Assembly (NCBI GenBank): GCA_002422945.1
Contig: DITW01000097.1
Location: 12,742-70,565, forward strand
Source of the DNA: Sphingomonadales bacterium UBA6174
Lineage (GTDB): Bacteria > Pseudomonadota > Alphaproteobacteria > Sphingomonadales > Sphingomonadaceae
Reading direction: 5' to 3'
DNA length: 57,824 nt
Shown here: positions 7,311 to 16,378 of the stretch, in pieces
How positions within the stretch are numbered: position 1 is the stretch's first letter
How the letters are laid out: each line of letters begins with the position of its first letter
Translations under genes and position numbers: made by a program
Notes under the pieces: generated by a model
Database searches by the model: none
Told to the model about the DNA's origin: nothing
What the model saw: the letters and a program-made list of their open reading frames with translations, nothing else

Positions 7311-9044
7311 ATGTCGCCCATTCCGTCGCAAAGCTGCCCCACGGATGATCACCTTGCCCGCCGGTTTGCCGATTTCGGCACCTTGGGCGAAGCGTTGGAT
7401 TATGCGGCAACCGGCCTGCGCGGCCTCAATTTCCATGATGCGCGTGGATCGTTGGTGCGGCCTTATCGCTTTGCCGAGATGCGGGATGATGCCCATGCGC
7501 AGGCGGCGCGGCTGATCGCCGATGGCGTAAAGCCGGGCGACCGCATCGCGTTGATCGCTGAAACCGGCCCGGATTTCGCAGCGCTGTTTTTTGGCGTGGT
7601 CTATGCGGGCGCATGGCCGGTGCCACTGCCGTTGCCGACGAGCTTTGGTGGCAAGGAAAGCTATATCGACCAATTGAAGGTGCAATTGGGCAGTTCCGAT
7701 CCTTCGATCCTGTTCTACCCGCCTGAATTGGAATCGATGGCGGGCGAGGCGGCACGTCAATGCAATGTGCGCGGGCTTGATTGGACGAGCTTTTCCGCGA
7801 ACGACGCGCCTGCGGTGGATTTGCCCAAGGCCGATCCGGACGACATCGCCTATCTGCAATATTCATCGGGTTCGACCCGTTTTCCCCATGGGGTGGCGGT
7901 GACGCACCGGGCGTTGCTCAACAATCTGTCTGCCCATGCCCATGGGATGGAAATCACCACGGGTGATCGCTGCATTTCGTGGTTGCCTTGGTATCATGAC
8001 ATGGGTCTGGTCGGCTGCTTCCTGTCGCCGGTCGCCAATCAGGTGTCGGTCGATTATCTCAAGACCGAAGATTTCGCGCGGCGTCCGCTCGCGTGGCTCG
8101 ATATGATCAGCCGCCATGACGGCACGTCGATCAGCTATTCGCCGACCTTTGGCTATGACATTTGCGCGCGCCGCATCAGCCTCCAGACCAATGTCGCCGA
8201 CCGTTTCGACCTTTCGCGTTGGCGCATTGCGGGCAATGGCGCGGACATGATCCGCCCGGATGTGATGCAGGGTTTTGTCGATGCGTTCCACCCGGCGGGC
8301 TTTAATGCCAGCGCCTTTTTACCAAGCTATGGCTTGGCCGAGGCGACGTTGGCCGTCACCATCATGCCGCCGGGCGAGGGGATTGTTGTCGAACTGGTTG
8401 AAGAAACCGAATTGTCGGGCGCGGATGCACGTCCCAACCGGCCCCAGCGTTTCCGTTCCATCGTCAATTGCGGCAAGCCGGTGAAGGACATGGTCGTCGA
8501 AATCCGCGAGGAAGACGGCACGGTTCTGCCCGAAAAGGCCATCGGCAAGGTCTGGTGCAAGGGCATTTCGATCATGACCGGCTATTATCAGGACGAGGAA
8601 GCGACCGAGGCCTGTATGGCGGATGGTTGGCTCGATACCGGTGACATGGGCTATTTGTCGGATGGCTATCTCTATATCGTCGGTCGCGCCAAGGACATGA
8701 TCATCATCAATGGTAAGAACCATTGGCCGCAGGATATCGAATGGGCGGTGGAGCAATTGCCGGGCTTTAAATCGGGCGATATTGCGGCCTTTGCGATCAC
8801 CACGCCGGGTGGCGAAGAAACGCCTGCGGTGCTGGTGCAATGCCGCACCACCGATACTGCCGAGCGCAGCCGTTTGCGCGATGCAATCCGTGAACGCGTC
8901 CGCGCGATTACCGGCATGCATTGCGTGGTCGAACTGGTGCCGCCGCGCACCCTGCCGCGCACATCTTCGGGCAAGCTGAGCCGGGCCAAGGCGCGGAACC
9001 TCTATCTTTCGGGTGAGATCCAGCCTTACGATATTGCGGCGTGA
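7311..9044 (+). CDS. Fatty acyl-AMP ligase / acyl-CoA synthetase family protein
   Basis: A 577-residue adenylate-forming enzyme. The ATP-binding P-loop YSSGSTRFPHG is near residue 184, the hinge region GRAKDMIIINGKN near residue 460, and the invariant catalytic lysine is in RTSSGKLSR near the C-terminus. The non-canonical P-loop and the extended N-terminal region are typical of fatty acyl-AMP ligases, which hand the acyl adenylate to an acyl carrier protein or other acceptor and not to CoA. The start ATG 7311 has AGGA eleven bases upstream. No polyketide synthase or carrier protein gene is adjacent, so its acceptor cannot be read from context; a role in lipid or sphingolipid assembly is possible but unproven. 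Confidence 0.85.
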   Translation: MSPIPSQSCPTDDHLARRFADFGTLGEALDYAATGLRGLNFHDARGSLVRPYRFAEMRDDAHAQAARLIADGVKPGDRIALIAETGPDFAALFFGVVYAGAWPVPLPLPTSFGGKESYIDQLKVQLGSSDPSILFYPPELESMAGEAARQCNVRGLDWTSFSANDAPAVDLPKADPDDIAYLQYSSGSTRFPHGVAVTHRALLNNLSAHAHGMEITTGDRCISWLPWYHDMGLVGCFLSPVANQVSVDYLKTEDFARRPLAWLDMISRHDGTSISYSPTFGYDICARRISLQTNVADRFDLSRWRIAGNGADMIRPDVMQGFVDAFHPAGFNASAFLPSYGLAEATLAVTIMPPGEGIVVELVEETELSGADARPNRPQRFRSIVNCGKPVKDMVVEIREEDGTVLPEKAIGKVWCKGISIMTGYYQDEEATEACMADGWLDTGDMGYLSDGYLYIVGRAKDMIIINGKNHWPQDIEWAVEQLPGFKSGDIAAFAITTPGGEETPAVLVQCRTTDTAERSRLRDAIRERVRAITGMHCVVELVPPRTLPRTSSGKLSRAKARNLYLSGEIQPYDIAA

Positions 9045-9052
9045 TTTGATTC

Positions 9053-9363
9053 GCCTCAGTCGCCGGCGCGGGCATCCGCCCGCTTAGGCTTTCCTCGCAA
9101 GAAGCGCGGGCGCGCGTTCGCGCTTGCGGCGGCGATGCCGCCGTTGGTTCTCCTCCCCATTCGTCATGCTGAACTTGTTTCAGCATCTCCGGGATGGGGG
9201 CACATGGACCCTGAAACAAGTTCAGGGTGACGAAGTGGTGGTGTTGGCGCAGTCCGTGACAACTGCCACCAACGGCGTGCAGCGCCGCAAGCGCGAACGC
9301 GTGCCCGAGTTTCTTGCGAGAAAAGCCAAGGCGACGGATGTCGCCGCCCGGCGCTTGAGGGAC
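9053..9363. repeat. Family A element with nested family B pair (most complete copy)
   Basis: This 311-base element fills the convergent gap between the acyl-AMP ligase and trmFO. Order: outer end CCTCAGTCGCCGGCG; hairpins GCGGGC/GCCCGC, GCGC/GCGC with loop GTTC, and GGCGGC/GCCGCC; a family B pair (9161-9233); then the mirrored hairpins, including GCGC/GCGC with loop GAAC and GGCGAC/GTCGCC with loop GGAT; and the outer end GCGCTTGAGGGAC followed by an A-rich tail. It shows the full architecture from which the other copies appear to be partial derivatives. Confidence 0.85.
9161..9233. repeat. Family B inverted palindrome pair (copy 1)
   Basis: Unit 1 (9161-9187) has arms ATGCTGAA/TTCAGCAT around a five-base CTTGT loop. 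Unit 2 (9207-9233) is in the opposite orientation with arms ACCCTGAA/TTCAGGGT. The gap is 19 bases. The substitutions in unit 2 keep its own hairpin fully paired. Confidence 0.85.
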
Positions 9364-9383
9364 TCATCAAAAAATGGGTTAAA

Positions 9384-10712
9384 TCAAAAACCTTCCACCC
9401 ACGCCTTGAACGCGTCGCGGCCACGGCTGGAGTAGAGCAGTTTCCGGTCGGCCTTTTTACTACGGCCCTGCAATTCGAGCGGCGGGAACAGGCCGAAATT
9501 CACGTTCATCGGCTGATAGCTATCGGCCTCTGCGCCGCCCGTGATGTGATGCAGCAATGCGCCAAGCGCGGTTTCTTGCGGCGGTGGGGGGAGCGTTTTG
9601 CCGGTCAGTTCCGCGAGCGCGAAGCGGCCAGCGATCAGGCCGATGGCAGTGGATTCGACATAGCCTTCGCAACCGGTGATCTGGCCCGCAAAGCGGATGT
9701 GCGGCGCTGATTTGAGGCGCAATGTTTCATCCAGCAAAATGGGCGAGCGGATGAAGCTGTTGCGATGCAGACCGCCAAGTCTTGCGAATTCGGCATTTTC
9801 CAAGCCCGGAATGGTGCGGAAGATGCGCACCTGTTCGGCGTGCTTCAATTTGGTCTGGAAACCGACCATGTTCCACAAGGTGCCCAGCGCATTGTCTTGC
9901 CGCAATTGCACCACCGCATAGGGCCAGCGCCCGGTGCGCGGATCATCAAGGCCAACCCCCTTCATCGGGCCATAGCGCGGCGTATCCAGCCCGCGTTCGG
10001 CCATGACCTCGATTGGCATGCAGCCATCGAAATAGGGCGTGTCCTTTTCCCATTCCTTGAACTCGGTCTTTTCACCGGCGATCATGGCGGCGTGGAAGGC
10101 GATATATTCGTCCTTCGACATCGGGCAGTTGATATAATCCTTGGTCTCGCCCTTGTCCCAGCGCGACTGGAGCCAGCAAATGTCCATGTTGATGCTGTCG
10201 CGATAGACGATGGGGGCAATCGCATCGAAAAACGCCAGCGCATCCGATCCGGTGCGCCGCGCAATCGAGGCGGCGAGGCCGTCTGCGGTCAATGGCCCTG
10301 TGGCGATGATGACCGGCACGCCGTCATCGGGAATGTCGTCGACCCGTTCGCGCACGACCTCGATATTCGGGTGGTTGCTGATCGCCTGCGTTACGTAATT
10401 GGCAAAGTCCTCGCGCGCGACGGCGAGGGCGGAGCCTGCGGGCAAGCGTGTTTTGGACGCCGCCTGCATGATCAGCGAGTTGAGATCGCGCATTTCCTGA
10501 TGGAGCAGGCCGACGGCATTGCGTTCGGCATCGTCGGAGCGAAAGCTGTTGGAGCAGACCAATTCCGCCAGCGCGTCCGTTTCATGCGCGGGGGTCATAT
10601 GCCCGCCGCCGCGCATTTCCGACAATTTGACGCGGATACCGGCCTCGGCCAATTGCCATGCCGCTTCCGACCCGGCGAGCCCGCCGCCGATGATGTGAAC
10701 CTGATGTTGCAT
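9384..10712 (-). CDS. trmFO: tRNA m5U54 methyltransferase TrmFO (folate/FAD dependent)
   Basis: A 442-residue flavoprotein that methylates U54 of the tRNA T-loop using methylenetetrahydrofolate and FADH2. The N-terminal dinucleotide-binding motif IIGGGLAGSEAAWQLA is intact. The conserved cysteine region VCSNSFRSDD and the second cysteine segment INCPMSKDEY are both present, as are the family blocks around GMPIEVMAERG. Length is typical (430-450). The gene is monocistronic: its 3' end abuts a family A repeat, and its 5' side is followed by a repeat-containing gap. Confidence 0.96.
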   Translation of the reverse strand: MQHQVHIIGGGLAGSEAAWQLAEAGIRVKLSEMRGGGHMTPAHETDALAELVCSNSFRSDDAERNAVGLLHQEMRDLNSLIMQAASKTRLPAGSALAVAREDFANYVTQAISNHPNIEVVRERVDDIPDDGVPVIIATGPLTADGLAASIARRTGSDALAFFDAIAPIVYRDSINMDICWLQSRWDKGETKDYINCPMSKDEYIAFHAAMIAGEKTEFKEWEKDTPYFDGCMPIEVMAERGLDTPRYGPMKGVGLDDPRTGRWPYAVVQLRQDNALGTLWNMVGFQTKLKHAEQVRIFRTIPGLENAEFARLGGLHRNSFIRSPILLDETLRLKSAPHIRFAGQITGCEGYVESTAIGLIAGRFALAELTGKTLPPPPQETALGALLHHITGGAEADSYQPMNVNFGLFPPLELQGRSKKADRKLLYSSRGRDAFKAWVEGF

Positions 10713-10855
10713 GGCCTTGCCGATAGGCGGTTATGGCGGGGGGAGTCTATTTTTTTGTTTTAGGTGGTTTGTATGCGCTCTCATGCGCCATGCGGCGAGG
10801 CCCGTCGTTTGGTGGTGTTTATTAGGAGAGGGGGGCCGCGTCGTCACCACCCACT

Positions 10856-10931
10856 TCGTCATGCTGAACTTGTTTCAGCATCTTTGCGGCACCGTGCGGT
10901 GATGGATGCTGAAACAAGTTCAGCATGACGA
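10856..10931. repeat. Family B inverted palindrome pair without A arms (copy 2)
   Basis: Both units (10856-10882 and 10905-10931) have ATGCTGAA/TTCAGCAT arms and are separated by 22 bases. The pair lies in the 279-base gap between the start of trmFO and the end of the NfeD gene. The rest of that gap (10713-10855) has a T-rich stretch near 10750 that resembles the outer flank of family A elements, but no GC-rich arm; nothing else is evident there. Confidence 0.82.
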
Positions 10932-10991
10932 AGGGAGGGGGTGGGTCGGTGGGGGGTGGGGAAAATTGGAGAGAGCCAACAGCGGCGCTCT

Positions 10992-11432
10992 TTATACCCC
11001 TTCCACATCCAGCGCGCCGCCGGTGCTGCCGATGACCCGTGCTTTTGCACCAAGCGGGAGGTCGGGGCCGTTGGCGAGCCATTCAGTGTCGCCGACCTTG
11101 ACCCGGCCTTGCCCATTTTCAAAGCCCTGCGTCACCGTCACGACATGGCCGATCAGCCTTGCCGTGCGGTCGTTGAGCATCGGATCGTCCGAAACCGTCG
11201 GATGGTCGTGGATCACGCGGCGGCCCAGATAGACCGAGCCGATGGCCGTCACCGCCGCGACCGCCAATTGCGCCGAATGCCCAAGATCGAAGGCCATGGT
11301 CGCAAGGCCGGTGACCAGCGCCGCGCCGCCGAGCCAGATCAGGAACACGCCGGGGATCACCATTTCGGCAATGGCGAGCGCGAAGGCGAGGCTGAGCCAC
11401 CAAAAATGGGGCGCGAGTTGATCGATCATCAT
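10992..11432 (-). CDS. NfeD-like membrane protein
   Basis: A 146-residue protein with two to three hydrophobic segments in the first 75 residues (including FWWLSLAFALAIAEMVIPGVFLIWLGGAALVTGLATMAF) and a C-terminal soluble domain of about 65 residues with the OB-fold pattern of short NfeD proteins (RTARLIGHVVTVTQGFENGQGRVKVGDTEW). NfeD proteins pair with SPFH/stomatin-type proteins, and here the gene starts four bases after the stop of exactly such a gene, so they form a two-gene operon. The role is usually described as membrane quality control or microdomain organisation; the precise activity is unknown. Confidence 0.9.
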   Translation of the reverse strand: MMIDQLAPHFWWLSLAFALAIAEMVIPGVFLIWLGGAALVTGLATMAFDLGHSAQLAVAAVTAIGSVYLGRRVIHDHPTVSDDPMLNDRTARLIGHVVTVTQGFENGQGRVKVGDTEWLANGPDLPLGAKARVIGSTGGALDVEGV

Positions 11433-11436
11433 CGCC

Positions 11437-12357
11437 TCAAGATGTCTTGTCGGTCAGCGTGCCGCGCAGCAATTCACCGATGCCGCCAAGCGAGCCCATC
11501 AATTGCGTGGCTTCGACCGGGAAGAGGATGGTTTTGGCATTGGGGCTGGTCGCGAATTGGCTGATCGCCTCGACATATTTTTGGGCGACGAAATAGTTGA
11601 TCGCCTGACTATTGCCCGACCCGATGGCATCGGACACCATCTGCGTGGCCTTGGCTTCGGCCTCGGCGGAACGTTCGCGCGCCTCTGCGTCAAGAAATGC
11701 GGATTGGCGGCGGCCTTCGGCCTCCAGAATTTGCGCCTGTTTCAGGCCCTCTGCGCGGTTGATTTCATTCTGTCGCGCGGCTTCGGATTCGAGGATGGTC
11801 GCGCGTTTTTCGCGTTCGGCCTTCATCTGGCGGCCCATGGCGTTGACGATGTCCATCGGCGGGCGGATGTCCTTGACCTCGACCCGGGTGATTTTTACGC
11901 CCCATGCGATGGTCGCATGATCGACGACCGATAACAGCCGGGCGTTGATTTCATCACGCTTTGACAGGGTTTCATCAAGGTCCATTGCGCCCATCACGGT
12001 GCGCAAATTGGTGGTGACGAGGTTGAGGATCGCGACATAAAGGTCCGACACTTCATAGGCCGCGCGGGCGGCGTCGAGCACCTGAAAAAAGACCACGCCA
12101 TCGACCGACACCATGGCATTGTCCTTGGTGATGATTTCCTGCCCCGGAATATCGAGCACCTGTTCCATCACATTGACCTTGCGGCCGACGCGATCGAAAA
12201 ACGGCATGATGAAGTTGAAGCCGGGATGGGCGACATGGGTGAAGCGCCCGAAGCGTTCAATCGTATATTGATAGCCTTGGCGGACGACGGTGACGCCCAT
12301 GAACACAAAGACAATCGCCATCAATAATGCGATCAGTAAAAACCCTTCCACAGACAT
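11437..12357 (-). CDS. qmcA: SPFH/Band 7 stomatin-like protein (QmcA type)
   Basis: About 306 residues: an N-terminal membrane anchor (residues 6-27), a Band 7/SPFH domain (about 22-180; RQGYQYTIERFGRFTHVAHPGFNFIMPFFDRV), a charged Glu/Arg/Ala-rich coiled coil (about 185-245), and a C-terminal tail with MGSLGGIGELL. Such proteins oligomerise at the inner membrane and bind proteases such as FtsH. The ATG at 12357 lies directly after an AAGGGG sequence, so the GTG six bases later is an equally plausible start with better Shine-Dalgarno spacing. The partner NfeD gene follows after four bases. Confidence 0.92.
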   Translation of the reverse strand: MSVEGFLLIALLMAIVFVFMGVTVVRQGYQYTIERFGRFTHVAHPGFNFIMPFFDRVGRKVNVMEQVLDIPGQEIITKDNAMVSVDGVVFFQVLDAARAAYEVSDLYVAILNLVTTNLRTVMGAMDLDETLSKRDEINARLLSVVDHATIAWGVKITRVEVKDIRPPMDIVNAMGRQMKAEREKRATILESEAARQNEINRAEGLKQAQILEAEGRRQSAFLDAEARERSAEAEAKATQMVSDAIGSGNSQAINYFVAQKYVEAISQFATSPNAKTILFPVEATQLMGSLGGIGELLRGTLTDKTS

Positions 12358-12459
12358 TCCCCTTATGCACCCGAGGACCAGACTTGATCTCCCGGCAATT
12401 AATGTGACAAGCCTTTCGGCTATTGCCAACCATTATCCATCACCAGAGGTTTCAATTTG

Positions 12460-13263
12460 ATGATCGTCGCTCCGCGCTCTGCTCTTTATCTGCCTGCCAG
12501 CAATGCACGTGCCATTGAAAAGGTGCGGGGGCTGGCCTGCGACATGGTGATCCTCGATCTCGAAGATTCGGTGAAGGATGAGGATAAGCCAGCGGCGCGC
12601 GCGGGCGCAGTCGCCGCGATGCAGGCCGGATTTCCGGGCAAGATCACCGCGATCCGCGTCAATGCGGTCGATAGCCGTTTTCATGCCGATGATCTGGCGG
12701 CGGTGGCCGGGGCGGCGTGCGATCTGTTCGTGCTGCCCAAGGTCGAGGATGCGGCAGATGCGGCGCGGGTCGCGCATCAACTGGGCCGTCCGGTCTATGC
12801 GATGATTGAGACGCCCTTGGGCGTGCGTCGCGCGTATGAAATTGCCGCCGAGCCTGCAGTTGTCGGGCTGATCATGGGCAATAATGATCTGGCGCATGTG
12901 CTGCATCTGCCCGACGATCCGGCGCGGACCGGCCTGCAATATGCGATGCAGGTGGCGGTGATGGCGGCGCGGATGGCGGGCATTACGGTGTTGGATGGCG
13001 TGTTCAACAAATTGAAGGATGAGGCCGGATTGGCGGCGGAATGCGCGCAGGGGTATCTGCTCGGCTTTGATGGCAAGACATTGATTCATCCCAATCAGAT
13101 TGACACAGCCAATGCCGCATTCGGGCCGGATGCACAGGCGATTGCCGAGGCGCAGGCCCTGATTGCCGCCGCGACCGGGGGGGCGGAGCGTTATCAGGAC
13201 CGGATGATCGAGACGATGCACGTGGATTCGGCGCGTCGGTTGCTCGCGCGCGCGCGCGTTTGA
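12460..13263 (+). CDS. HpcH/HpaI aldolase family CoA ester lyase (CitE-like)
   Basis: A 267-residue TIM-barrel protein of the CitE/malyl-CoA lyase group. Motifs in order: SALYLPASNARAIEKV, DMVILDLEDSVKDEDKPAAR, AIRVNAVDS, FVLPKVEDAAD, AMIETPLGV (metal-binding Glu), and the C-terminal GFDGKTLIHPNQ. These residues bind Mg2+ and the CoA ester. CitE subunits work with CitD and CitF, which are absent, so this is one of the stand-alone CitE-like lyases whose substrate (malyl-, citramalyl- or methylmalyl-CoA) cannot be told from sequence. The ATG at 12460 follows an AGAGG; a TTG one codon earlier is possible. The 3' end runs into the next gene. Confidence 0.87.
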   Translation: MIVAPRSALYLPASNARAIEKVRGLACDMVILDLEDSVKDEDKPAARAGAVAAMQAGFPGKITAIRVNAVDSRFHADDLAAVAGAACDLFVLPKVEDAADAARVAHQLGRPVYAMIETPLGVRRAYEIAAEPAVVGLIMGNNDLAHVLHLPDDPARTGLQYAMQVAVMAARMAGITVLDGVFNKLKDEAGLAAECAQGYLLGFDGKTLIHPNQIDTANAAFGPDAQAIAEAQALIAAATGGAERYQDRMIETMHVDSARRLLARARV

Positions 13264-13277
13264 TTTTTCGACCAGTG

Positions 13278-14846
13278 ATGCATGTATCGGTGAGGCATTT
13301 GCGCAGGGTTGCTGCGGCGGTCCTGTTGCTGACGGGGCTGGCGGGGGCGACCCATGCGGTGCTGCCACGCGCCAATGCGCCGGTCGCAGCAGCGCCAACG
13401 GATCAGGCGATCAGCGAGGCCGATCTGATGCAGCACATCGAGGTGCTGGCGAGCGATGCATTCGAGGGACGTCGCGCCGGGACCGAGGGCGAGCAAAAGA
13501 CCATCGCCTATATCGCCAAGCAATTCGAGGCGCTGGGCGCGGTGCCGGATGGGGCGAATGGCCAATGGTTCCAGCCGGTCCCGTTGGTGGAGCGTCGTCC
13601 GGATAAGGCGACGGGCAAGTTCAAATTTGAAAGCGGGTCGATATCGCTGTCATCCGATGCGTTGATCGCGACGACCCGTGATGAAACCCTCAACATGCGT
13701 AAAGTGCCAATCCTGTTCGCGGGCTTTGGCCATCAACTGGATCAGGTAGAGGTGAAAGACCGGCTTGTGTTGATCTTGTCCGATAAACCATCGGGCGGGG
13801 TTGCACCGCTGGTGATGGCGGATGTGCGCAATAGTCTGGCGAAGCGTGGCGCGATTGGCGTGATGCAGGTTGCCCCAATTGATGCGACATGGCAGCGCAT
13901 CCGTGAATTGAATCGTGGTCCGCGCACCATGCTGGCCAATGACCCGGCACTGGCGGCGAGCATTATCCTGCCGCGCGAACAGGTCGATCAGATGGCGCAG
14001 CGCGTAGGGCGCAGTCTCGATAGCCTGATTGAAGAGGCGGGGCGGGCGGATTTTCGGCCCCTATTGTTGCCGGTCAGTTTCAACCTGCATGCGACCAGCA
14101 TCATCCGGGCGTATGACGGCTATAATGTGGTCGGGCGCATCCGGGGCCGGGGCGGCAATGGGGTGGGCAATCTCGCCGGGGCGATTGTCCTGTCTGCCCA
14201 TCATGACCATCTCGGCATTTGCGCGCCCAAAAGCGGACGCGATCGGATTTGCAATGGCGCGGTCGATAATGCGAGCGGCGTGGCGATGATGATCGAGGTC
14301 GGGCGGCGGCTGAATACAGGCGCGCCACCGGAACGCGATGTGATCCTGATCGCGACGACCGCCGAGGAACTGGGCTTATTGGGCGCGCGTTATTATGCGG
14401 GGTCATTGCTCGGGATTAAGACGGAGGTCGTGGCGGCGCTTAATATGGACACAGTGGCGGTGGTGCCGCGCGGGGCAAAGATCGGCGTGATCGGGCGCGG
14501 ATTGACGCCGCTTGATCCGATTATCGACAAGATCGCGCATGACATGGGGCGCGAGGTGGATGATCGCCTTGTCCATAATGCGTTATTGCGGCGTCAGGAT
14601 GCATGGGCCTTTATGCAGGCGGGGGTGCCGGCAGTGATGGTCGGCGGATTTTTCACCGATGAGGCACGGCTCAAGTCCTTCTTTGATAAGCCTTATCACC
14701 TGCCGGAAGATGATCTGAGTCAGAAAATTGAACTGGGCGGCGCGGCGCAGGATGCGGATTTGATGGTCCGACTTGCCCGAACGCTTGCCGATCCGGCGCT
14801 ATTTCCGGGAAATCACCCTAGCGAAACCCGACTTCCCCCCTTATAG
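13278..14846 (+). CDS. Secreted M28 family zinc metallopeptidase
   Basis: About 522 residues. A signal peptide (RRVAAAVLLLTGLAGATHA) leads into a mature protein with a protease-associated type insert in the middle and the M28 catalytic domain from about residue 280. Zinc-site residues are visible: HHDHLG, the bridging Asp in GAVDNASGVAM, the catalytic Glu pair in TTAEELGLLG, the Asp in NMDTVAV, and a late His in KPYHLPEDD. M28 enzymes are amino- or carboxypeptidases acting in the periplasm or outside the cell. Earlier in-frame starts (TTG 13260, GTG 13275) overlap the upstream lyase gene; ATG 13278 gives a clean signal peptide. Confidence 0.9.
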   Translation: MHVSVRHLRRVAAAVLLLTGLAGATHAVLPRANAPVAAAPTDQAISEADLMQHIEVLASDAFEGRRAGTEGEQKTIAYIAKQFEALGAVPDGANGQWFQPVPLVERRPDKATGKFKFESGSISLSSDALIATTRDETLNMRKVPILFAGFGHQLDQVEVKDRLVLILSDKPSGGVAPLVMADVRNSLAKRGAIGVMQVAPIDATWQRIRELNRGPRTMLANDPALAASIILPREQVDQMAQRVGRSLDSLIEEAGRADFRPLLLPVSFNLHATSIIRAYDGYNVVGRIRGRGGNGVGNLAGAIVLSAHHDHLGICAPKSGRDRICNGAVDNASGVAMMIEVGRRLNTGAPPERDVILIATTAEELGLLGARYYAGSLLGIKTEVVAALNMDTVAVVPRGAKIGVIGRGLTPLDPIIDKIAHDMGREVDDRLVHNALLRRQDAWAFMQAGVPAVMVGGFFTDEARLKSFFDKPYHLPEDDLSQKIELGGAAQDADLMVRLARTLADPALFPGNHPSETRLPPL

Positions 14847-14893
14847 GGTCAGCGCACGACTCATTCGCAGCATTGAAAGGTTGGGACGCGCAA

Positions 14894-16354
14894 ATGGACA
14901 TTCGGATTGGCTTAACCTTTGACGATGTCCTGCTGGTGCCTGCGGAATCCAGCATTGTGCCTAGCCAGGCCGACACCCGCACACAGGTGACGCGCGGCAT
15001 CAGCCTCAATATTCCGGTGCTTTCCTCCGCCATGGATACCGTGACGGAAGAGAATATGGCGATTGTCATGGCGCAGCTTGGCGGCATTGGCGTGCTGCAT
15101 CGCAACCTTTCGATCGAGGAACAATCGGCGGCGGTGCGCGCGGTGAAGCGGTTTGAATCCGGCATGGTCGTCAACCCGATCACCATCGCCCCCGATCAGA
15201 CCTTGGCCGAGGCGCAGGCATTGATGTCCCGTCATCGCATTTCGGGCATTCCCGTGGTCGAGGCCTCGGGTAAGCTCGTTGGCATTCTCACCAATCGCGA
15301 TGTGCGCTTCGCCGAATATGCGGCCCAGCCGGTGCGCGAATTGATGACGAGCCAGAATCTCGCGACCGTGCAGGCGGGCGTCAGCCAAGAAGAGGCGCGG
15401 CGCTTGCTGCATCAGCGCCGGATTGAAAAGCTGCTGGTCGTCGATGAAGCCTATCATTGCGTTGGTCTGATCACGGTCAAGGATATTGAAAAGGCCGTGA
15501 CCTATCCGAACGCGACCAAGGACGCATCGGGCCGGTTACGCGTGGCTGCCGCCACCACGGTCGGTGACAAGGGTTTCGAGCGCACACAGGCGCTGATCGA
15601 TGCGGAATGCGATCTGATTGTGATCGATACCGCCCATGGCCATAATGCCGAGGTCAGCCGCGCGGTTGAACGCGTGAAGAAATTGTCGAGCCATGTGCAG
15701 GTGATCGCGGGCAATGTCGCGACGGCTGCCGCCACCCGCGCCTTGATCGATGCGGGCGCGGATGGGATCAAGGTCGGCATCGGGCCGGGCTCGATCTGCA
15801 CCACGCGCATTGTCGCCGGTGTCGGCGTGCCGCAATTGACGGCGGTGATGGATTCGGCGGAAGAAGCGCACAAGCACGGTGTGCCGGTGATCGCTGATGG
15901 CGGTCTGCGCACATCGGGCGATATTGCCAAGGCGCTGGCTGCGGGCGGCTCTTGTGTGATGGTCGGGTCGTTGCTCGCTGGGACGGAAGAAGCGCCGGGC
16001 GAGACGTTCCTCTATCAGGGTCGCGCGTATAAGAGCTATCGCGGCATGGGTTCGGTCGGCGCGATGGCGCGCGGTTCGGCGGATCGTTATTTCCAGCAGG
16101 ACATCACCGACCAGATGAAACTGGTGCCGGAAGGGATCGAAGGGCAGGTCGCGTATAAAGGCCCGGCCAAGGATGTGATCCATCAATTGGTGGGCGGCGT
16201 GAAGGCGGCGATGGGCTATACCGGCGCCAAGACGATCAAGGAATTTCAGGAACGCGCGAGCTTTGTCCGCATCACCAATGCGGGTCTGCGCGAAAGCCAT
16301 GTCCATGATGTCACCATCACCCGCGAGGCCCCGAATTACCCGACCCATGGGTGA
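14894..16354 (+). CDS. guaB: Inosine-5'-monophosphate dehydrogenase
   Basis: A 486-residue enzyme converting IMP to XMP with NAD+, the committed step of GMP synthesis. The N-terminal TFDDVLLVPA, a Bateman module of two CBS domains (about residues 90-205), the active-site loop GIGPGSICTTR with the catalytic Cys, and the flap region YRGMGSVGAMARGSADRYFQ are all intact. Length matches the family (484-490). The ATG at 14894 fits the conserved N-terminus MDIRIGLTFDD; an upstream TTG in frame is less likely. The rsmB-type gene starts 24 bases after the stop. Confidence 0.97.
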   Translation: MDIRIGLTFDDVLLVPAESSIVPSQADTRTQVTRGISLNIPVLSSAMDTVTEENMAIVMAQLGGIGVLHRNLSIEEQSAAVRAVKRFESGMVVNPITIAPDQTLAEAQALMSRHRISGIPVVEASGKLVGILTNRDVRFAEYAAQPVRELMTSQNLATVQAGVSQEEARRLLHQRRIEKLLVVDEAYHCVGLITVKDIEKAVTYPNATKDASGRLRVAAATTVGDKGFERTQALIDAECDLIVIDTAHGHNAEVSRAVERVKKLSSHVQVIAGNVATAAATRALIDAGADGIKVGIGPGSICTTRIVAGVGVPQLTAVMDSAEEAHKHGVPVIADGGLRTSGDIAKALAAGGSCVMVGSLLAGTEEAPGETFLYQGRAYKSYRGMGSVGAMARGSADRYFQQDITDQMKLVPEGIEGQVAYKGPAKDVIHQLVGGVKAAMGYTGAKTIKEFQERASFVRITNAGLRESHVHDVTITREAPNYPTHG

Positions 16355-16378
16355 TTTCGTGTTGGCGCGTTTTGCGGC

